From NCBI GenBank assembly GCA_035495815.1, contig DATJFH010000061.1:1-55153 (forward strand): a stretch of 55,153 bases of DNA. The letters run 5' to 3'. The stretch comes from DATJFH01 sp035495815 (GTDB lineage: Bacteria > Acidobacteriota > Terriglobia > Bryobacterales > Bryobacteraceae). The notes beneath the pieces were generated by a model that did no database searches, had not been told where the DNA came from, and saw only the letters and a program-made list of their open reading frames with translations. Position numbers and translations under genes: made by a program. Below are positions 7,037 to 15,123 of the stretch, piece by piece; the stretch's first letter is position 1, and each line of letters starts with the position of its first letter.

Positions 7037-7816
7037 TCACGCGATTCCCCGCGCCTTGAGCGCCTCATCCACCAGGGAGATGAGCTCCTGCCGCGTTACG
7101 TAGAACCGCTCCTCATCCTGCTCCATGTCCTCGGCCACCACCGGACAGCCCGGCTGCGCGCCCGCCTTGGCCTTCACGCCGTATCTCGTGCGCGAATCGA
7201 ACAGCTTGTCCACCTCGATCCGCGGCAGCGCTTTCGCTCCGCCCAGCAGTTCCGCCACCAGTGAAATCCGCGCGAAGTGCTCCATGGTCTCCATCTTGAA
7301 GAATGCTTTGTAGACGTCTTCCCCGTAGCAGACCGCGCCGTGGTTGCCCATCATGATGGCGTCGTACTTGGGGATGTAAGGCAGCATCGGATCGGTCAGC
7401 GCCGGCGTGCCCGGCAGGCCGTAATCCGCCAGCGGAACGCAGCCCAGCCCGATGATCACTTCCGGCAGCAGGGCGATATTCAGCGGCTTGCCCGCCGAGG
7501 CGAATCCGGTGGCTACGGGCGGATGCGCATGCACCACCGACCGGATGTCCGGCCGCAGATTGTAGATCGTGGTGTGCATGGCGATCTCCGACGTGCGCTC
7601 CTTGCGGCCCTCGATCTTGTTGCCCTGCATGTCCACCACGATCAGGTCGTCGACATGCATCATCCCCTTGCTCACCCCTGTGGGAGTCGCCAGAATCCGG
7701 TCCTGGTCCAGCCGGATCGTGATGTTGCCGTCATTGGCGGCCACCCAGCCTTTCTGGTACACCAGGCGGCCGATCTCGACAATATCCTGCCGGTGCTCTT
7801 TTTCGGTCTTCACCAT
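7037..7816 (-). CDS. Class II aldolase (fuculose/rhamnulose-phosphate aldolase type) with C-terminal encapsulation peptide
   Basis: 259-residue zinc-dependent class II aldolase/adducin family protein. Members related to FucA split L-fuculose-1-phosphate or L-rhamnulose-1-phosphate into dihydroxyacetone phosphate and lactaldehyde. Visible residues are GNITIR, catalytic Glu77 in RTSEIAMH, zinc ligands His96 and His98 in VVHAHPP, and His159 in MGNHGA. A Pro/Ala/Lys-rich linker then leads to the terminal helix RQELISLVDEALKARG. Its small-hydrophobic spacing matches encapsulation peptides that target enzymes into microcompartments. The ATG at 7816 is preceded by TACAAT 11 bases upstream and by no Shine-Dalgarno, suggesting a very short leader. 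It is immediately upstream of the shell genes and is the likely cargo enzyme. Confidence 0.88.
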   Translation of the reverse strand: MVKTEKEHRQDIVEIGRLVYQKGWVAANDGNITIRLDQDRILATPTGVSKGMMHVDDLIVVDMQGNKIEGRKERTSEIAMHTTIYNLRPDIRSVVHAHPPVATGFASAGKPLNIALLPEVIIGLGCVPLADYGLPGTPALTDPMLPYIPKYDAIMMGNHGAVCYGEDVYKAFFKMETMEHFARISLVAELLGGAKALPRIEVDKLFDSRTRYGVKAKAGAQPGCPVVAEDMEQDEERFYVTRQELISLVDEALKARGIA

Positions 7817-7827
7817 CGAAACTGACG

Positions 7828-7833
7828 ATTGTA
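7828..7833 (-). promoter_or_regulatory. Candidate -10 element of the aldolase-shell operon
   Basis: TACAAT on the minus strand ends 11 bases before the aldolase ATG. Initiation 6-7 bases downstream would leave a leader of about 5 bases. No ribosome binding site is present. No good -35 hexamer is seen, and a GC-rich inverted repeat lies just upstream. Confidence 0.35.
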
Positions 7834-7881
7834 CCAAAGTGGGGCCGCCGGTCCCCGCTTTTTGCGCGCCGCCCGACCCGC

Positions 7882-8727
7882 TCAGACCGCCCTGCTGCCC
7901 TGCGTGACTTTCGCCGACAGCTCCCCCACACCTTCGATGCGAGCCCGCACCGTGTCGCCGGCTTTGATGCGCGCTCCCTTCGGGCATCCGGTCGAAATCA
8001 GGTCGCCGGGGTGCAGCGTCATGTGGTCGCTGTGGAAACGCACCAGCTCGAACGGACGTGTCCGCATGTGCCGGACGAAGTCGCGCGAGCACACGCCCCC
8101 GTTGTGCTCCGTGATCACCTCGAGCGATTCCACGTCCTCGATCTCGTCGGCGGTCACGATCACCGGCCCGAAGCTGAAAAACGTATCGATGCTCTTCGAC
8201 CGCGTCAGATAGCGCGGGTTCTTCTTCAGTATGTCGAGAGCCGTCAGATCGAGCGTCGTCGTGTACCCGAAAATCACGCCGCGGATCTCGGAAGCGGGCA
8301 CGAACCGGCAGGTCTTCCCGATCACTACGCCCAGCTCCCCTTCCGCATCCACGTCGTCGGAAATGTCCTTGGGCGGCAGCACGATATTTCCGCCCGGCTC
8401 GAACATGCAGGACGCCGGCTTCATGAAACTGCCCGGCTCCTCCGGCTGCACCGCGTCGATGTCCTCGGCGTGTGAAAGGTAGTTGAGGCCGATGCACCAT
8501 ATCTTGGGCGGAACCTCGTACGGAAGCCGCGGCGTGACCTCGGCCAGCGGCAGCCGGGCGACTCCGGAGGTCTCGATTCCGTCCGTGCCCGTGCGAATGA
8601 TTTCCAGCAGGTTGTCCGGAATCTTCGTCCCGTGCCGGGCGTTGATCTCGCTCACCGGCGCGATCCCGCCGTCCGCTAGGACCCCCGCATGTTTCCCGCC
8701 TTGATAGGAAAATGTGAGCAGCTTCAT
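7882..8727 (-). CDS. Fumarylacetoacetate hydrolase family protein
   Basis: 281-residue FAH-family enzyme. The family cleaves or hydrates diketo acids using a divalent metal. An N-terminal segment of about 70 residues precedes the FAH fold, which starts PPKIWCIGLNYLSHAED. Metal-binding acidic residues lie in DAEGELGVVIGK, and the C-terminal GDLISTGCPKGARI loop is present. Related enzymes act on 2,4-diketo-3-deoxy-L-fuconate in oxidative fucose degradation. That would fit the neighbouring fuculose-type aldolase, but it is inference. The ATG at 8727 overlaps the stop of the upstream SDR gene (ATGA), so the two are co-translated. The aldolase begins 65 bases downstream. Confidence 0.85.
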   Translation of the reverse strand: MKLLTFSYQGGKHAGVLADGGIAPVSEINARHGTKIPDNLLEIIRTGTDGIETSGVARLPLAEVTPRLPYEVPPKIWCIGLNYLSHAEDIDAVQPEEPGSFMKPASCMFEPGGNIVLPPKDISDDVDAEGELGVVIGKTCRFVPASEIRGVIFGYTTTLDLTALDILKKNPRYLTRSKSIDTFFSFGPVIVTADEIEDVESLEVITEHNGGVCSRDFVRHMRTRPFELVRFHSDHMTLHPGDLISTGCPKGARIKAGDTVRARIEGVGELSAKVTQGSRAV

Positions 8728-9503
8728 ATACCGGCCACCGCTCCCCCGTCCACCCGCAGCACGGAACCGGTCAAATAGGATGCCCGGTCCGACGTCAGAA
8801 ACGCCACCGCCGCGCCGAACTCCTCCGGTGTTCCGTAGCGCTTGAGCGGCACCGCCGCCACCCGCTCCTGACGAATCTGGTCCAGCGGCCGGCCCGTTTT
8901 CTCCGACGCCGCTCGGTCGAGTGTCTCCGTCCGCGCCGTCAGAATCCGTCCCGGAGCCACGCAAGTCACCAGGATGTTGTCCGCCGCCACCTCCGCCGAG
9001 AGCGTCTTCGCCCATCCCGCCAGCGCCGGACGGAAAGCGTTCGAGACGATCAGGCCGGGCAGCGGCTGCTCCACCGAGGACGAGACGATGTTCACGATCC
9101 GCCCCCACTTCGCCGCGCGCATCATGGGCAGAACCGCCCGCGTCAGCCGCAGCGCGCTGAGGAAGACCTGCTCGAACGACTCCTCCCACTGCTTCTCCGT
9201 GATCGTATCGAACGTCCCCGCCGGAGGACCGCCGCAGTTGTTGACCAGGATCGACACCGGCCCCAGCTTCTCCGCCACTTTGGCGATGGCCGCCTCGATA
9301 TCCGTCGCCGACGCCAGATTGCAGGCCACCGGCAGCGCCGCCCCGATCTCATGCGCCACCCTGTCCAGCTCCTCCTGCCGGCGGCTCAGAATCGCCACCC
9401 GCGCTCCTTCCTTCGCCAGCGCCTGCGCGCTCGCCTTGCCCAGGCCTTGACTCGCCGCCGCCACTACCGCTACTTTCCCGCCGATTCCGAGCTCCATTCT
9501 CAC
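8724..9503 (-). CDS. Atypical short-chain dehydrogenase/reductase lacking YxxxK
   Basis: 259-residue Rossmann-fold SDR. The nucleotide-binding motif is AAASQGLGKASAQ, the NNAG position reads NNCGGPPAG, and SSS (141-143) supplies the catalytic Ser. The canonical Tyr-x-x-x-Lys is missing: the segment reads LIVSNAFRPALAGWAKTLS, with Asn155 where Tyr is expected. This matches a known divergent SDR subgroup and not a random loss, but its reaction is unclear. The GTG start at 9503 overlaps the S9 peptidase stop (GTGA); an ATG two codons later is an alternative. It is co-translated with the FAH gene, suggesting both act on one oxidised sugar or keto-acid. Confidence 0.85.
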   Translation of the reverse strand: MRMELGIGGKVAVVAAASQGLGKASAQALAKEGARVAILSRRQEELDRVAHEIGAALPVACNLASATDIEAAIAKVAEKLGPVSILVNNCGGPPAGTFDTITEKQWEESFEQVFLSALRLTRAVLPMMRAAKWGRIVNIVSSSVEQPLPGLIVSNAFRPALAGWAKTLSAEVAADNILVTCVAPGRILTARTETLDRAASEKTGRPLDQIRQERVAAVPLKRYGTPEEFGAAVAFLTSDRASYLTGSVLRVDGGAVAGI

Positions 9504-11386
9504 CTCATGTGTTTATCGAGAAACGCCACCGTCCGCTCGAAGCTGTCGATGGAATTCTCCAGCCGCGAAAAACTGTGACCCTCCTCTTCGTAAAATTTGT
9601 ACTCCACCACGCCGCCCCGCGATTCGATCGCCCGTACCACCTGGTCGGACTCCTCTTTCGGGCAGCGCGGATCGTTGCCCCCCGCCAGCACCAGCAGCGG
9701 CGCCCGAATGTTGCCGATCGAATAAATCGGCGACCGGTCTTCGTAAAGCAGCCGGTTGGCCACCGGATCGCCCATGGTGGCCAGGTCCCATTCGCGCAGG
9801 GACGGGTCCTCGTGCTCCAGTTCCGTGAACCAGTTTACAAACGGAACGATGGCCACGCCGGCAGCCCAGACCTCCGGGCGCTTCGTGAGCCCCATCATTG
9901 TCATATAGCCGCCGTAGCTTCCGCCCATGATGGCGATGCGGCCCGGATCCACAAAGCCGGTGCGCGCGGCGAATCGGGCCGCCTCCACCACGTCGTGCAA
10001 ATCCCCGCCGCCCATGTCGAACCGGTTGCGCTCTTCGAAATCCTTGCCGTAGCCGGTCGACCCGCGATAATTGGGCGCGATGACCACGTAGCCGTTGTTG
10101 ACCAGGTATTGAACGCTGCGGTTGAATCCGTTCATGTACTGCGCCGACGGTCCGCCGTGCACGTACACAATGGCGGGGTTTCGGCGGTTCTTCTTCAGGT
10201 TGTACGGAACGTAGAGGAACGCCGAAATTTCCAGCCCGTCGCGCGAAGAATAGTGAACCAGGTACGGCGGGACCATGTCGTTCGGATCCATCGCCGCCAA
10301 AGCGGAGTGGGTAGCGCGAACCGGCCGGATTCTCCCCGCGCTTCCGGTCGCCGCGCACGTGTAGAGGTCGGTCGGGGCGGTGGGACCGGAGGCCGAGAAC
10401 AGCACCCGCTTTCCATCCGGCGAGAAGACCTCCGAGCCCAAAGTGCTCAGCCCGTCCCTGCCGCCGACCGCCTTCCGCCGGCGCGTCCGGATATCGAACA
10501 GGTACACGCGGCTGTTGCCGTCCACGTTGCTTTCGTAAGTGATGAAGCGGCCGCGAAACTCGCCCGCCTCGCAATCCCAGGTTTCGCGCGTGATCCACTC
10601 GATCGCGCCGCATTCCGGATCGAGCAGCCCCACGTTGGAGAAGCGGTTCAGCGCGTTCGAGGTGATCAGCAGACGCCGTCCGTCGGGCGACCAGTCCGCG
10701 GCGTAATAATTATGCTCGCCGCCCTCCGGACTCACCCGCCGGATAAGTCCCGACTTCAGCTCCGCCACCAGCAGAATGTCTTTCTTTTGATCCGCCCGTG
10801 TCTGCGTGAAGGCAAGGCGCCGCCCGTCCGGAGACCAGACCGGGCCGGAGTTGCTGTATTCCGCCGGCGTGCCCGAAGTGATCTCGCGCACCGGGCCGCC
10901 GGCGAAATCCATCACGTGTATCTCGTAACTGGCGCCGGTTTTCGGCTTCGAGACATAGGCCAGCCAGCGGCCGTCCGGCGACCAGCGCGGGTCCTCCTCG
11001 GAAATCTCCGGTGTGCGCGTCAGGTTGCGTGTCTCACCGGTCGCGGTCGAGACGGCGAACAGGTCCCATTGCTCGTTGCCGTCGTAGTCGGATTGGAAAG
11101 TGATCCACTTGCCGTCCGGCGACCAGCCGCCGGCGATCTGGCGCTGGTCGGAGACCGTCAGTTGCAGCGGCCAGCCCCCGGTTGAATCCATGATCCACAG
11201 ATTCTGGCGCCCGCTCGCGTTGGATGCGAAGCAGAGGCGGCGCCCGTCCGGCGACCAGCGCCCCGAGCCCACGCTGCGCGTGTGATAAAGCCGCTGCAGC
11301 GACAGCTTGTTGAGTCCGGGTCGGGAGCGGCTCGCGATTTGCGGGTTCCTGGCCCGCACAGGCGTACGGGTGGACTGGCCTCTCAC
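9500..11386 (-). CDS. S9 family prolyl oligopeptidase/acylaminoacyl peptidase
   Basis: 628-residue cytoplasmic serine peptidase of family S9. The N-terminal half is a beta-propeller with repeated WSPDGRRL and SPDGKW motifs (TolB/WD40-like). The C-terminal half is the alpha/beta-hydrolase domain, with YVHGGPSAQY as oxyanion region, nucleophile Ser of GGSYGGYM near residue 490, Asp in GGNDPRCP near 572 and His in EEGHSF near 604. No signal peptide is seen. The GTG start at 11386 overlaps the upstream stop (GTGA). An upstream ATG at 11464 would extend 26 residues into the preceding gene with a low-quality Arg/Gly-rich segment, so GTG is preferred. Likely substrates are short peptides. Confidence 0.88.
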   Translation of the reverse strand: MRGQSTRTPVRARNPQIASRSRPGLNKLSLQRLYHTRSVGSGRWSPDGRRLCFASNASGRQNLWIMDSTGGWPLQLTVSDQRQIAGGWSPDGKWITFQSDYDGNEQWDLFAVSTATGETRNLTRTPEISEEDPRWSPDGRWLAYVSKPKTGASYEIHVMDFAGGPVREITSGTPAEYSNSGPVWSPDGRRLAFTQTRADQKKDILLVAELKSGLIRRVSPEGGEHNYYAADWSPDGRRLLITSNALNRFSNVGLLDPECGAIEWITRETWDCEAGEFRGRFITYESNVDGNSRVYLFDIRTRRRKAVGGRDGLSTLGSEVFSPDGKRVLFSASGPTAPTDLYTCAATGSAGRIRPVRATHSALAAMDPNDMVPPYLVHYSSRDGLEISAFLYVPYNLKKNRRNPAIVYVHGGPSAQYMNGFNRSVQYLVNNGYVVIAPNYRGSTGYGKDFEERNRFDMGGGDLHDVVEAARFAARTGFVDPGRIAIMGGSYGGYMTMMGLTKRPEVWAAGVAIVPFVNWFTELEHEDPSLREWDLATMGDPVANRLLYEDRSPIYSIGNIRAPLLVLAGGNDPRCPKEESDQVVRAIESRGGVVEYKFYEEEGHSFSRLENSIDSFERTVAFLDKHMR

Positions 11387-13026
11387 CGCACCCCTTTCCC
11401 TTCCACGCAATCGTACCGGCCGGCCTTCAGGTTCTTGAACTCCTCCACGCGCCCGTTCGGCCATCGGATCACCGCCCGGTCGACCGATTCCCGCTTCCCC
11501 AGGCCGAACGTGACCGGCAGCTCCGACTGGGAAAGATAGCTCGACCCGCTGCGCACCATGCGGGAGCTGGTCTGCCCGCCATAGTAGACCCGCACCAGCG
11601 CCCCGATGCCGTCGCGATTCGATTCCGTCCCCGTCAACCGGAAGCGGATGCTGCGGTTCCCGCCGGTCTGATCGTTGCGGTAGAGGTACGCCGGACCGTT
11701 GTTGGTGGTGATCAGTACATCGAGATCCCCGTCGTTGTCGTAGTCGCCGAACGCCGCGCCGCGGCCGACTTTGGGCTTGGCGAACGCGCCAAGTTCTCCC
11801 GCTACGTCGCGGAATCCGCCCTTGCCGTCGTTCAGAAACAGGTGCGGCGGCTGCGCGTACTGCACGCCGCCGCGGGTCTGCGCCAGCGAATCGTCGATGT
11901 GCCCGTTCACCACCAGCAGGTCGAGCAGTCCATCCAGGTCGGCGTCGAAAAAGAAGCAGCCGAAGCCCAGGCTCCGCCGCGTCAGCCGGCCCACTTCCGA
12001 CCGCGGCGCCTGGTCGGTGTAGAGCCCGTTGCCCACGCTGTGATACAGGGCCGTCATTTCATTATCGAAATTCGTCACCACCAGGCTCGGGATGCCGGAG
12101 TTGTCGTAGTCGGCGGCGTCCACTCCCATCCCCGCGCGCGCTTTGCCGTCCTCGCTGAACGCCAGGCCGGCGCGGACCGCCACCTCTTCGAACGCCCCGT
12201 TGCGCGCGTTGCGGTACAGCTTGTTGGGCTGCGTGTCGTTGGCCACGAACAGGTCCGGCCACCCGTCCAGGTCGTAATCGAACATCGTCACCCCCAGCGA
12301 TTTCGAGCTGGAATCGAACAGCCCCGCCTTGGCGGTCACGTCCTCGAAACGCCCTCCGCCCAGGTTGCGAAACAGCCAGCAGGTCGATCCCCGGTACGCT
12401 TCCGGAGTGCAATAGGCGGGCTGCTTGCCGTCCACGCTGCAGCGCACGTTCAGTTGCGGCGACCACTTCACGTAGTTGCAGACGAACAGGTCGAGCAGCC
12501 CGTCCCGGTCGTAGTCGAACCACAGCGCGGAGCTGCTGAATGCGGAGCGTCCGGCCAGTCCGCTCTTCCCGGTCACGTCGATGAAACTGCCCTGGCCCGT
12601 GTTCCGGAACAGCCGGCTCTGTCCGACGCAGGAGATGAACAGGTCCGGAAACCCGTCGTTGTCATAGTCCCCGATGGCGACCCCCATCCCGTACATTTCC
12701 ACGTCGAGTCCCGCGCGCCGCGTCACGTCGGTGAACGTGCCGTTGCGATTGTTGCGATACAGCCGCGGCGTGCTGCGTCCGCGCCTGTGCCCCGGCCAGT
12801 CCATTCCGTTCACCAGAAGGATATCCTGCCACCCGTCGTTGTCGTAGTCGAGGAAGGCGCAGCCCGCGCCCAGCGTCTCCGGCAGGAATTTTTCGCCGAA
12901 CGCGCCGCTGTTGTGCCGGTAGTCGATGCCGGCCGCGGCGGTCGTGTCGACCAGCCGGAAGCCGGGCGATTTTCCGCCCGCCGCGGACGCCAGACTCCCG
13001 AGCAGAAGCTGCCTGCGGTTCAGCAA
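11383..13026 (-). CDS. CRTAC1/ASPIC-UnbV family FG-GAP repeat protein with Tat signal
   Basis: 547-residue exported protein. The N-terminus LNRRQLLLGSLASAAGG is a Tat-type signal. It is followed by seven or so FG-GAP/VCBS-like repeats of the form DYDNDGWQDILLVNG, with Asp-rich calcium-binding loops that build a beta-propeller. The C-terminus RAVIRWPNGRVEEF is the ASPIC/UnbV domain. Such proteins are abundant in Acidobacteria and Planctomycetes; their role is unproven, with surface adhesion or scaffold often suggested. The start is TTG at 13026, supported by GGAGG 4 bases upstream. It follows the regulator gene by 103 bases and overlaps the S9 peptidase start. Confidence 0.87.
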   Translation of the reverse strand: MLNRRQLLLGSLASAAGGKSPGFRLVDTTAAAGIDYRHNSGAFGEKFLPETLGAGCAFLDYDNDGWQDILLVNGMDWPGHRRGRSTPRLYRNNRNGTFTDVTRRAGLDVEMYGMGVAIGDYDNDGFPDLFISCVGQSRLFRNTGQGSFIDVTGKSGLAGRSAFSSSALWFDYDRDGLLDLFVCNYVKWSPQLNVRCSVDGKQPAYCTPEAYRGSTCWLFRNLGGGRFEDVTAKAGLFDSSSKSLGVTMFDYDLDGWPDLFVANDTQPNKLYRNARNGAFEEVAVRAGLAFSEDGKARAGMGVDAADYDNSGIPSLVVTNFDNEMTALYHSVGNGLYTDQAPRSEVGRLTRRSLGFGCFFFDADLDGLLDLLVVNGHIDDSLAQTRGGVQYAQPPHLFLNDGKGGFRDVAGELGAFAKPKVGRGAAFGDYDNDGDLDVLITTNNGPAYLYRNDQTGGNRSIRFRLTGTESNRDGIGALVRVYYGGQTSSRMVRSGSSYLSQSELPVTFGLGKRESVDRAVIRWPNGRVEEFKNLKAGRYDCVEGKGVR

Positions 13027-13129
13027 CGGCCCTCCGCGCCGCAGCCGGGTGGGGCCGGCGGTCTCGCCTGCCGTTGCGCCGAAGGCCCGCCAGGGCTCGC
13101 CTCAACGCTCGTCTCCCGGACGTCCCACA

Positions 13130-13753
13130 TCACGGCAGGGTGACCAGGCCTTTGCGGATGGCATACACCACCAGCTCGGCCGTGCGATGGATGTTCAGCG
13201 CGTCCATCAGATTGGCCCGATGCACCGAGACCGTGTTCACGCTCAACTGCAGCATGGCCGCGATCTCCTTGTTCGAATTGCCCTGGGCGATCAGCTGCAG
13301 CACCTGCTTCTCGCGCTGCGTCAGCAGCTCGAAGCCGTCCGAAGGATTGCCGTCCCCGGGCTTCAATCCGCTCGCGTAGCGCCGGCCGGAAGCCACCGTC
13401 TTTACCGCCCCCGTCAGATCCACTTCGATGGCGTTCTTGAGCAGGTACCCCTTGGCCCCCGCCTCGAACGCGTTCCGGATGTAATTATCCTCGGCGTACA
13501 TGCTCAGAATCAGAACCGCCGTGGAAGGAGACTTCTTGAGGATCTCGCGCGTGGCCTGCACTCCGTCCAGACCCGGCATCGACATGTCCATCACGACGAC
13601 CCGCGGGGCGAACTTCCCCGCCATCTCTATCGCGTCCACACCCGTCCCCGCCTCGCCGATTACCTGGATGTCGGGGTCGTCCTCGAGAATCCGGCGGAAT
13701 CCTTTGCGCACCAGCTGATGATCGTCCACCAGCAGCACCGTGATCTCTTTCAT
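13130..13753 (-). CDS. NarL/FixJ-type response regulator
   Basis: 207-residue two-component regulator. The receiver domain begins KEITVLLVDDHQLVRKGFRR, with the acidic pocket D10-D11 and phospho-acceptor Asp56 in VVVMDMSMPGLDG; the conserved Lys lies in YLLKN. The C-terminal LuxR-type helix-turn-helix spans LTQREKQVLQLIAQGNSNKE to about residue 190. The ATG overlaps the kinase stop (ATGA at 13750-13753), marking it as the cognate partner. It could control the downstream minus-strand genes, but the sequence gives no direct proof. Confidence 0.93.
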   Translation of the reverse strand: MKEITVLLVDDHQLVRKGFRRILEDDPDIQVIGEAGTGVDAIEMAGKFAPRVVVMDMSMPGLDGVQATREILKKSPSTAVLILSMYAEDNYIRNAFEAGAKGYLLKNAIEVDLTGAVKTVASGRRYASGLKPGDGNPSDGFELLTQREKQVLQLIAQGNSNKEIAAMLQLSVNTVSVHRANLMDALNIHRTAELVVYAIRKGLVTLP

Positions 13754-15069
13754 ACGACTGCCGCCTGCGCCGCCGGTATTTCGAGGATCACCAGCGTGCC
13801 GCCCTGCGGCGGACGCAGCCACTCCAGCTTGCCCTGCAGGATCTCCGCCCTTTCCCGCATCGCGATCAGCCCCAGCCCCCCGCCGCCCCGCTCCGGCATG
13901 CCCACCCCGTGGTCCTCCACTTCGAGGCGCATCCCCTCGGGCCGCACGAAGAGCCGCACCCAGGCGCTCGTGGATTTGGAATGCCGCGCCACGTTGTTCA
14001 ATGTCTCCTGCAGAATCCGGTACACATGAATCGCCTCCTGCCCTCCGACGGCCAGTTCCGGTCCTTGTTTCTCATATCGTATAACGATCCCGGTCTGCTT
14101 TCCGAACTGCGTCACATACCACTCCAGCGCCTTCTCCAGCCCGTAATCGTCCAGAATCGACGGATGCAGCGCCTGGCTCAAACTCCTCAAACGCTCCAGC
14201 GTGGACTGCGCGATCTCCCGCACCTCCGACAGCTCGATCCGGAACGTGGAGTCCGGCGGCAGGTGCTTGCCCGCCCGCCCGAGCATGGCCCCCACCGCCG
14301 TCAGGATCTGCCCGAACTCGTCGTGCAGCTCCCTCGATACCGAGTGCAGGATCTCCTCCTGCACGCCGATCAGCTTCCGCGCCAGCACCTGCCGCTGGTC
14401 CGATAGCGCGGCCAGCCGGTCGAAGATCACCCGGTTGGCCCGGATCAGGTACAGGCTGGTGACGCAGATCGTGATCAGCGCCGCCATCACGAACCAGTAG
14501 ATCCGCCGCTCCACCCGGTCGTAGATCTGCTGCACCGCCAGCGCCGCCAGCTGCTCGGTCTCGTTGTTCAGCACCAGCAGCCGCGCCACCGTCGACGTGA
14601 GCGACGCCTGTTGCGATTCGAGCGAGGTCCGGATGAAAGCCCGCGCCTCGCTCTCCTTGCCCGCCCGGGCCAGCGCGAACATCTGGTCCGCCGAGTTCCA
14701 GAACTGCAACAGCGAAACGGCGAACTGCTTCTGCTGGTCCGGACGCCGCGTGATCGGCGCAATCCGCGCCTCCACGTTCAGCGCGTCTTCCAGATCGAAG
14801 CGAATCCGGTCGAACTGGATCTTCCAGGATTCCAGCGGATACGGTTCGCTCCCCTCCACCATGTCCCGCATCGCCAGCGCCAGCGAATGAAAATTGTTCT
14901 GGATCCGCAGCAGCTGCAGCGAGTCCTGCCGGTTGCGGTCGATGGTGTGCGTCTGCAGCCCCCGCACCACCTCGATGCGGCTCAACGCGTACCAGGAGAA
15001 TACGGCCACGGCCAGCAGCGTTATCGCGAGCCCGACCAGCAGGGGCCGGGTGGGCGAGGTGGGTGACAT
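13750..15069 (-). CDS. NarX-type (HisKA_3) sensor histidine kinase
   Basis: 439-residue inner-membrane sensor. TM1 is about residues 9-29, a periplasmic mostly helical sensor region about 31-190 (resembling four-helix-bundle sensors), and TM2 about 191-210. The dimerisation helix carries phospho-acceptor His249 in SRELHDEFGQIL. The ATPase domain has the N-box TLNNVARHS, G1 DHGVGMP and G2 GGGGLGLIAMRERA. This is the class that pairs with NarL-type regulators, and the regulator gene overlaps its stop. The start is 54 bases from the divergent sthA-like gene. A GGAG lies close before the ATG. Confidence 0.92.
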   Translation of the reverse strand: MSPTSPTRPLLVGLAITLLAVAVFSWYALSRIEVVRGLQTHTIDRNRQDSLQLLRIQNNFHSLALAMRDMVEGSEPYPLESWKIQFDRIRFDLEDALNVEARIAPITRRPDQQKQFAVSLLQFWNSADQMFALARAGKESEARAFIRTSLESQQASLTSTVARLLVLNNETEQLAALAVQQIYDRVERRIYWFVMAALITICVTSLYLIRANRVIFDRLAALSDQRQVLARKLIGVQEEILHSVSRELHDEFGQILTAVGAMLGRAGKHLPPDSTFRIELSEVREIAQSTLERLRSLSQALHPSILDDYGLEKALEWYVTQFGKQTGIVIRYEKQGPELAVGGQEAIHVYRILQETLNNVARHSKSTSAWVRLFVRPEGMRLEVEDHGVGMPERGGGGLGLIAMRERAEILQGKLEWLRPPQGGTLVILEIPAAQAAVV

Positions 15070-15106
15070 TCACTCCATGGTAGGACAAGCTTCCCTTCGT
15101 CCGCAG

Positions 15107-15112
15107 TACAAT
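15107..15112 (+). promoter_or_regulatory. Candidate -10 element of sthA, overlapping a divergent TATTGT
   Basis: TACAAT ends 11 bases before the ATG at 15124, giving a predicted leader of about 5 bases and no Shine-Dalgarno. Its complement reads TATTGT, a possible -10 for the divergent kinase gene. An AGGACA at 15082-15087 is a weak -35 candidate for the plus strand. Confidence 0.38.
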
Positions 15113-15123
15113 ATGATTCGTTC

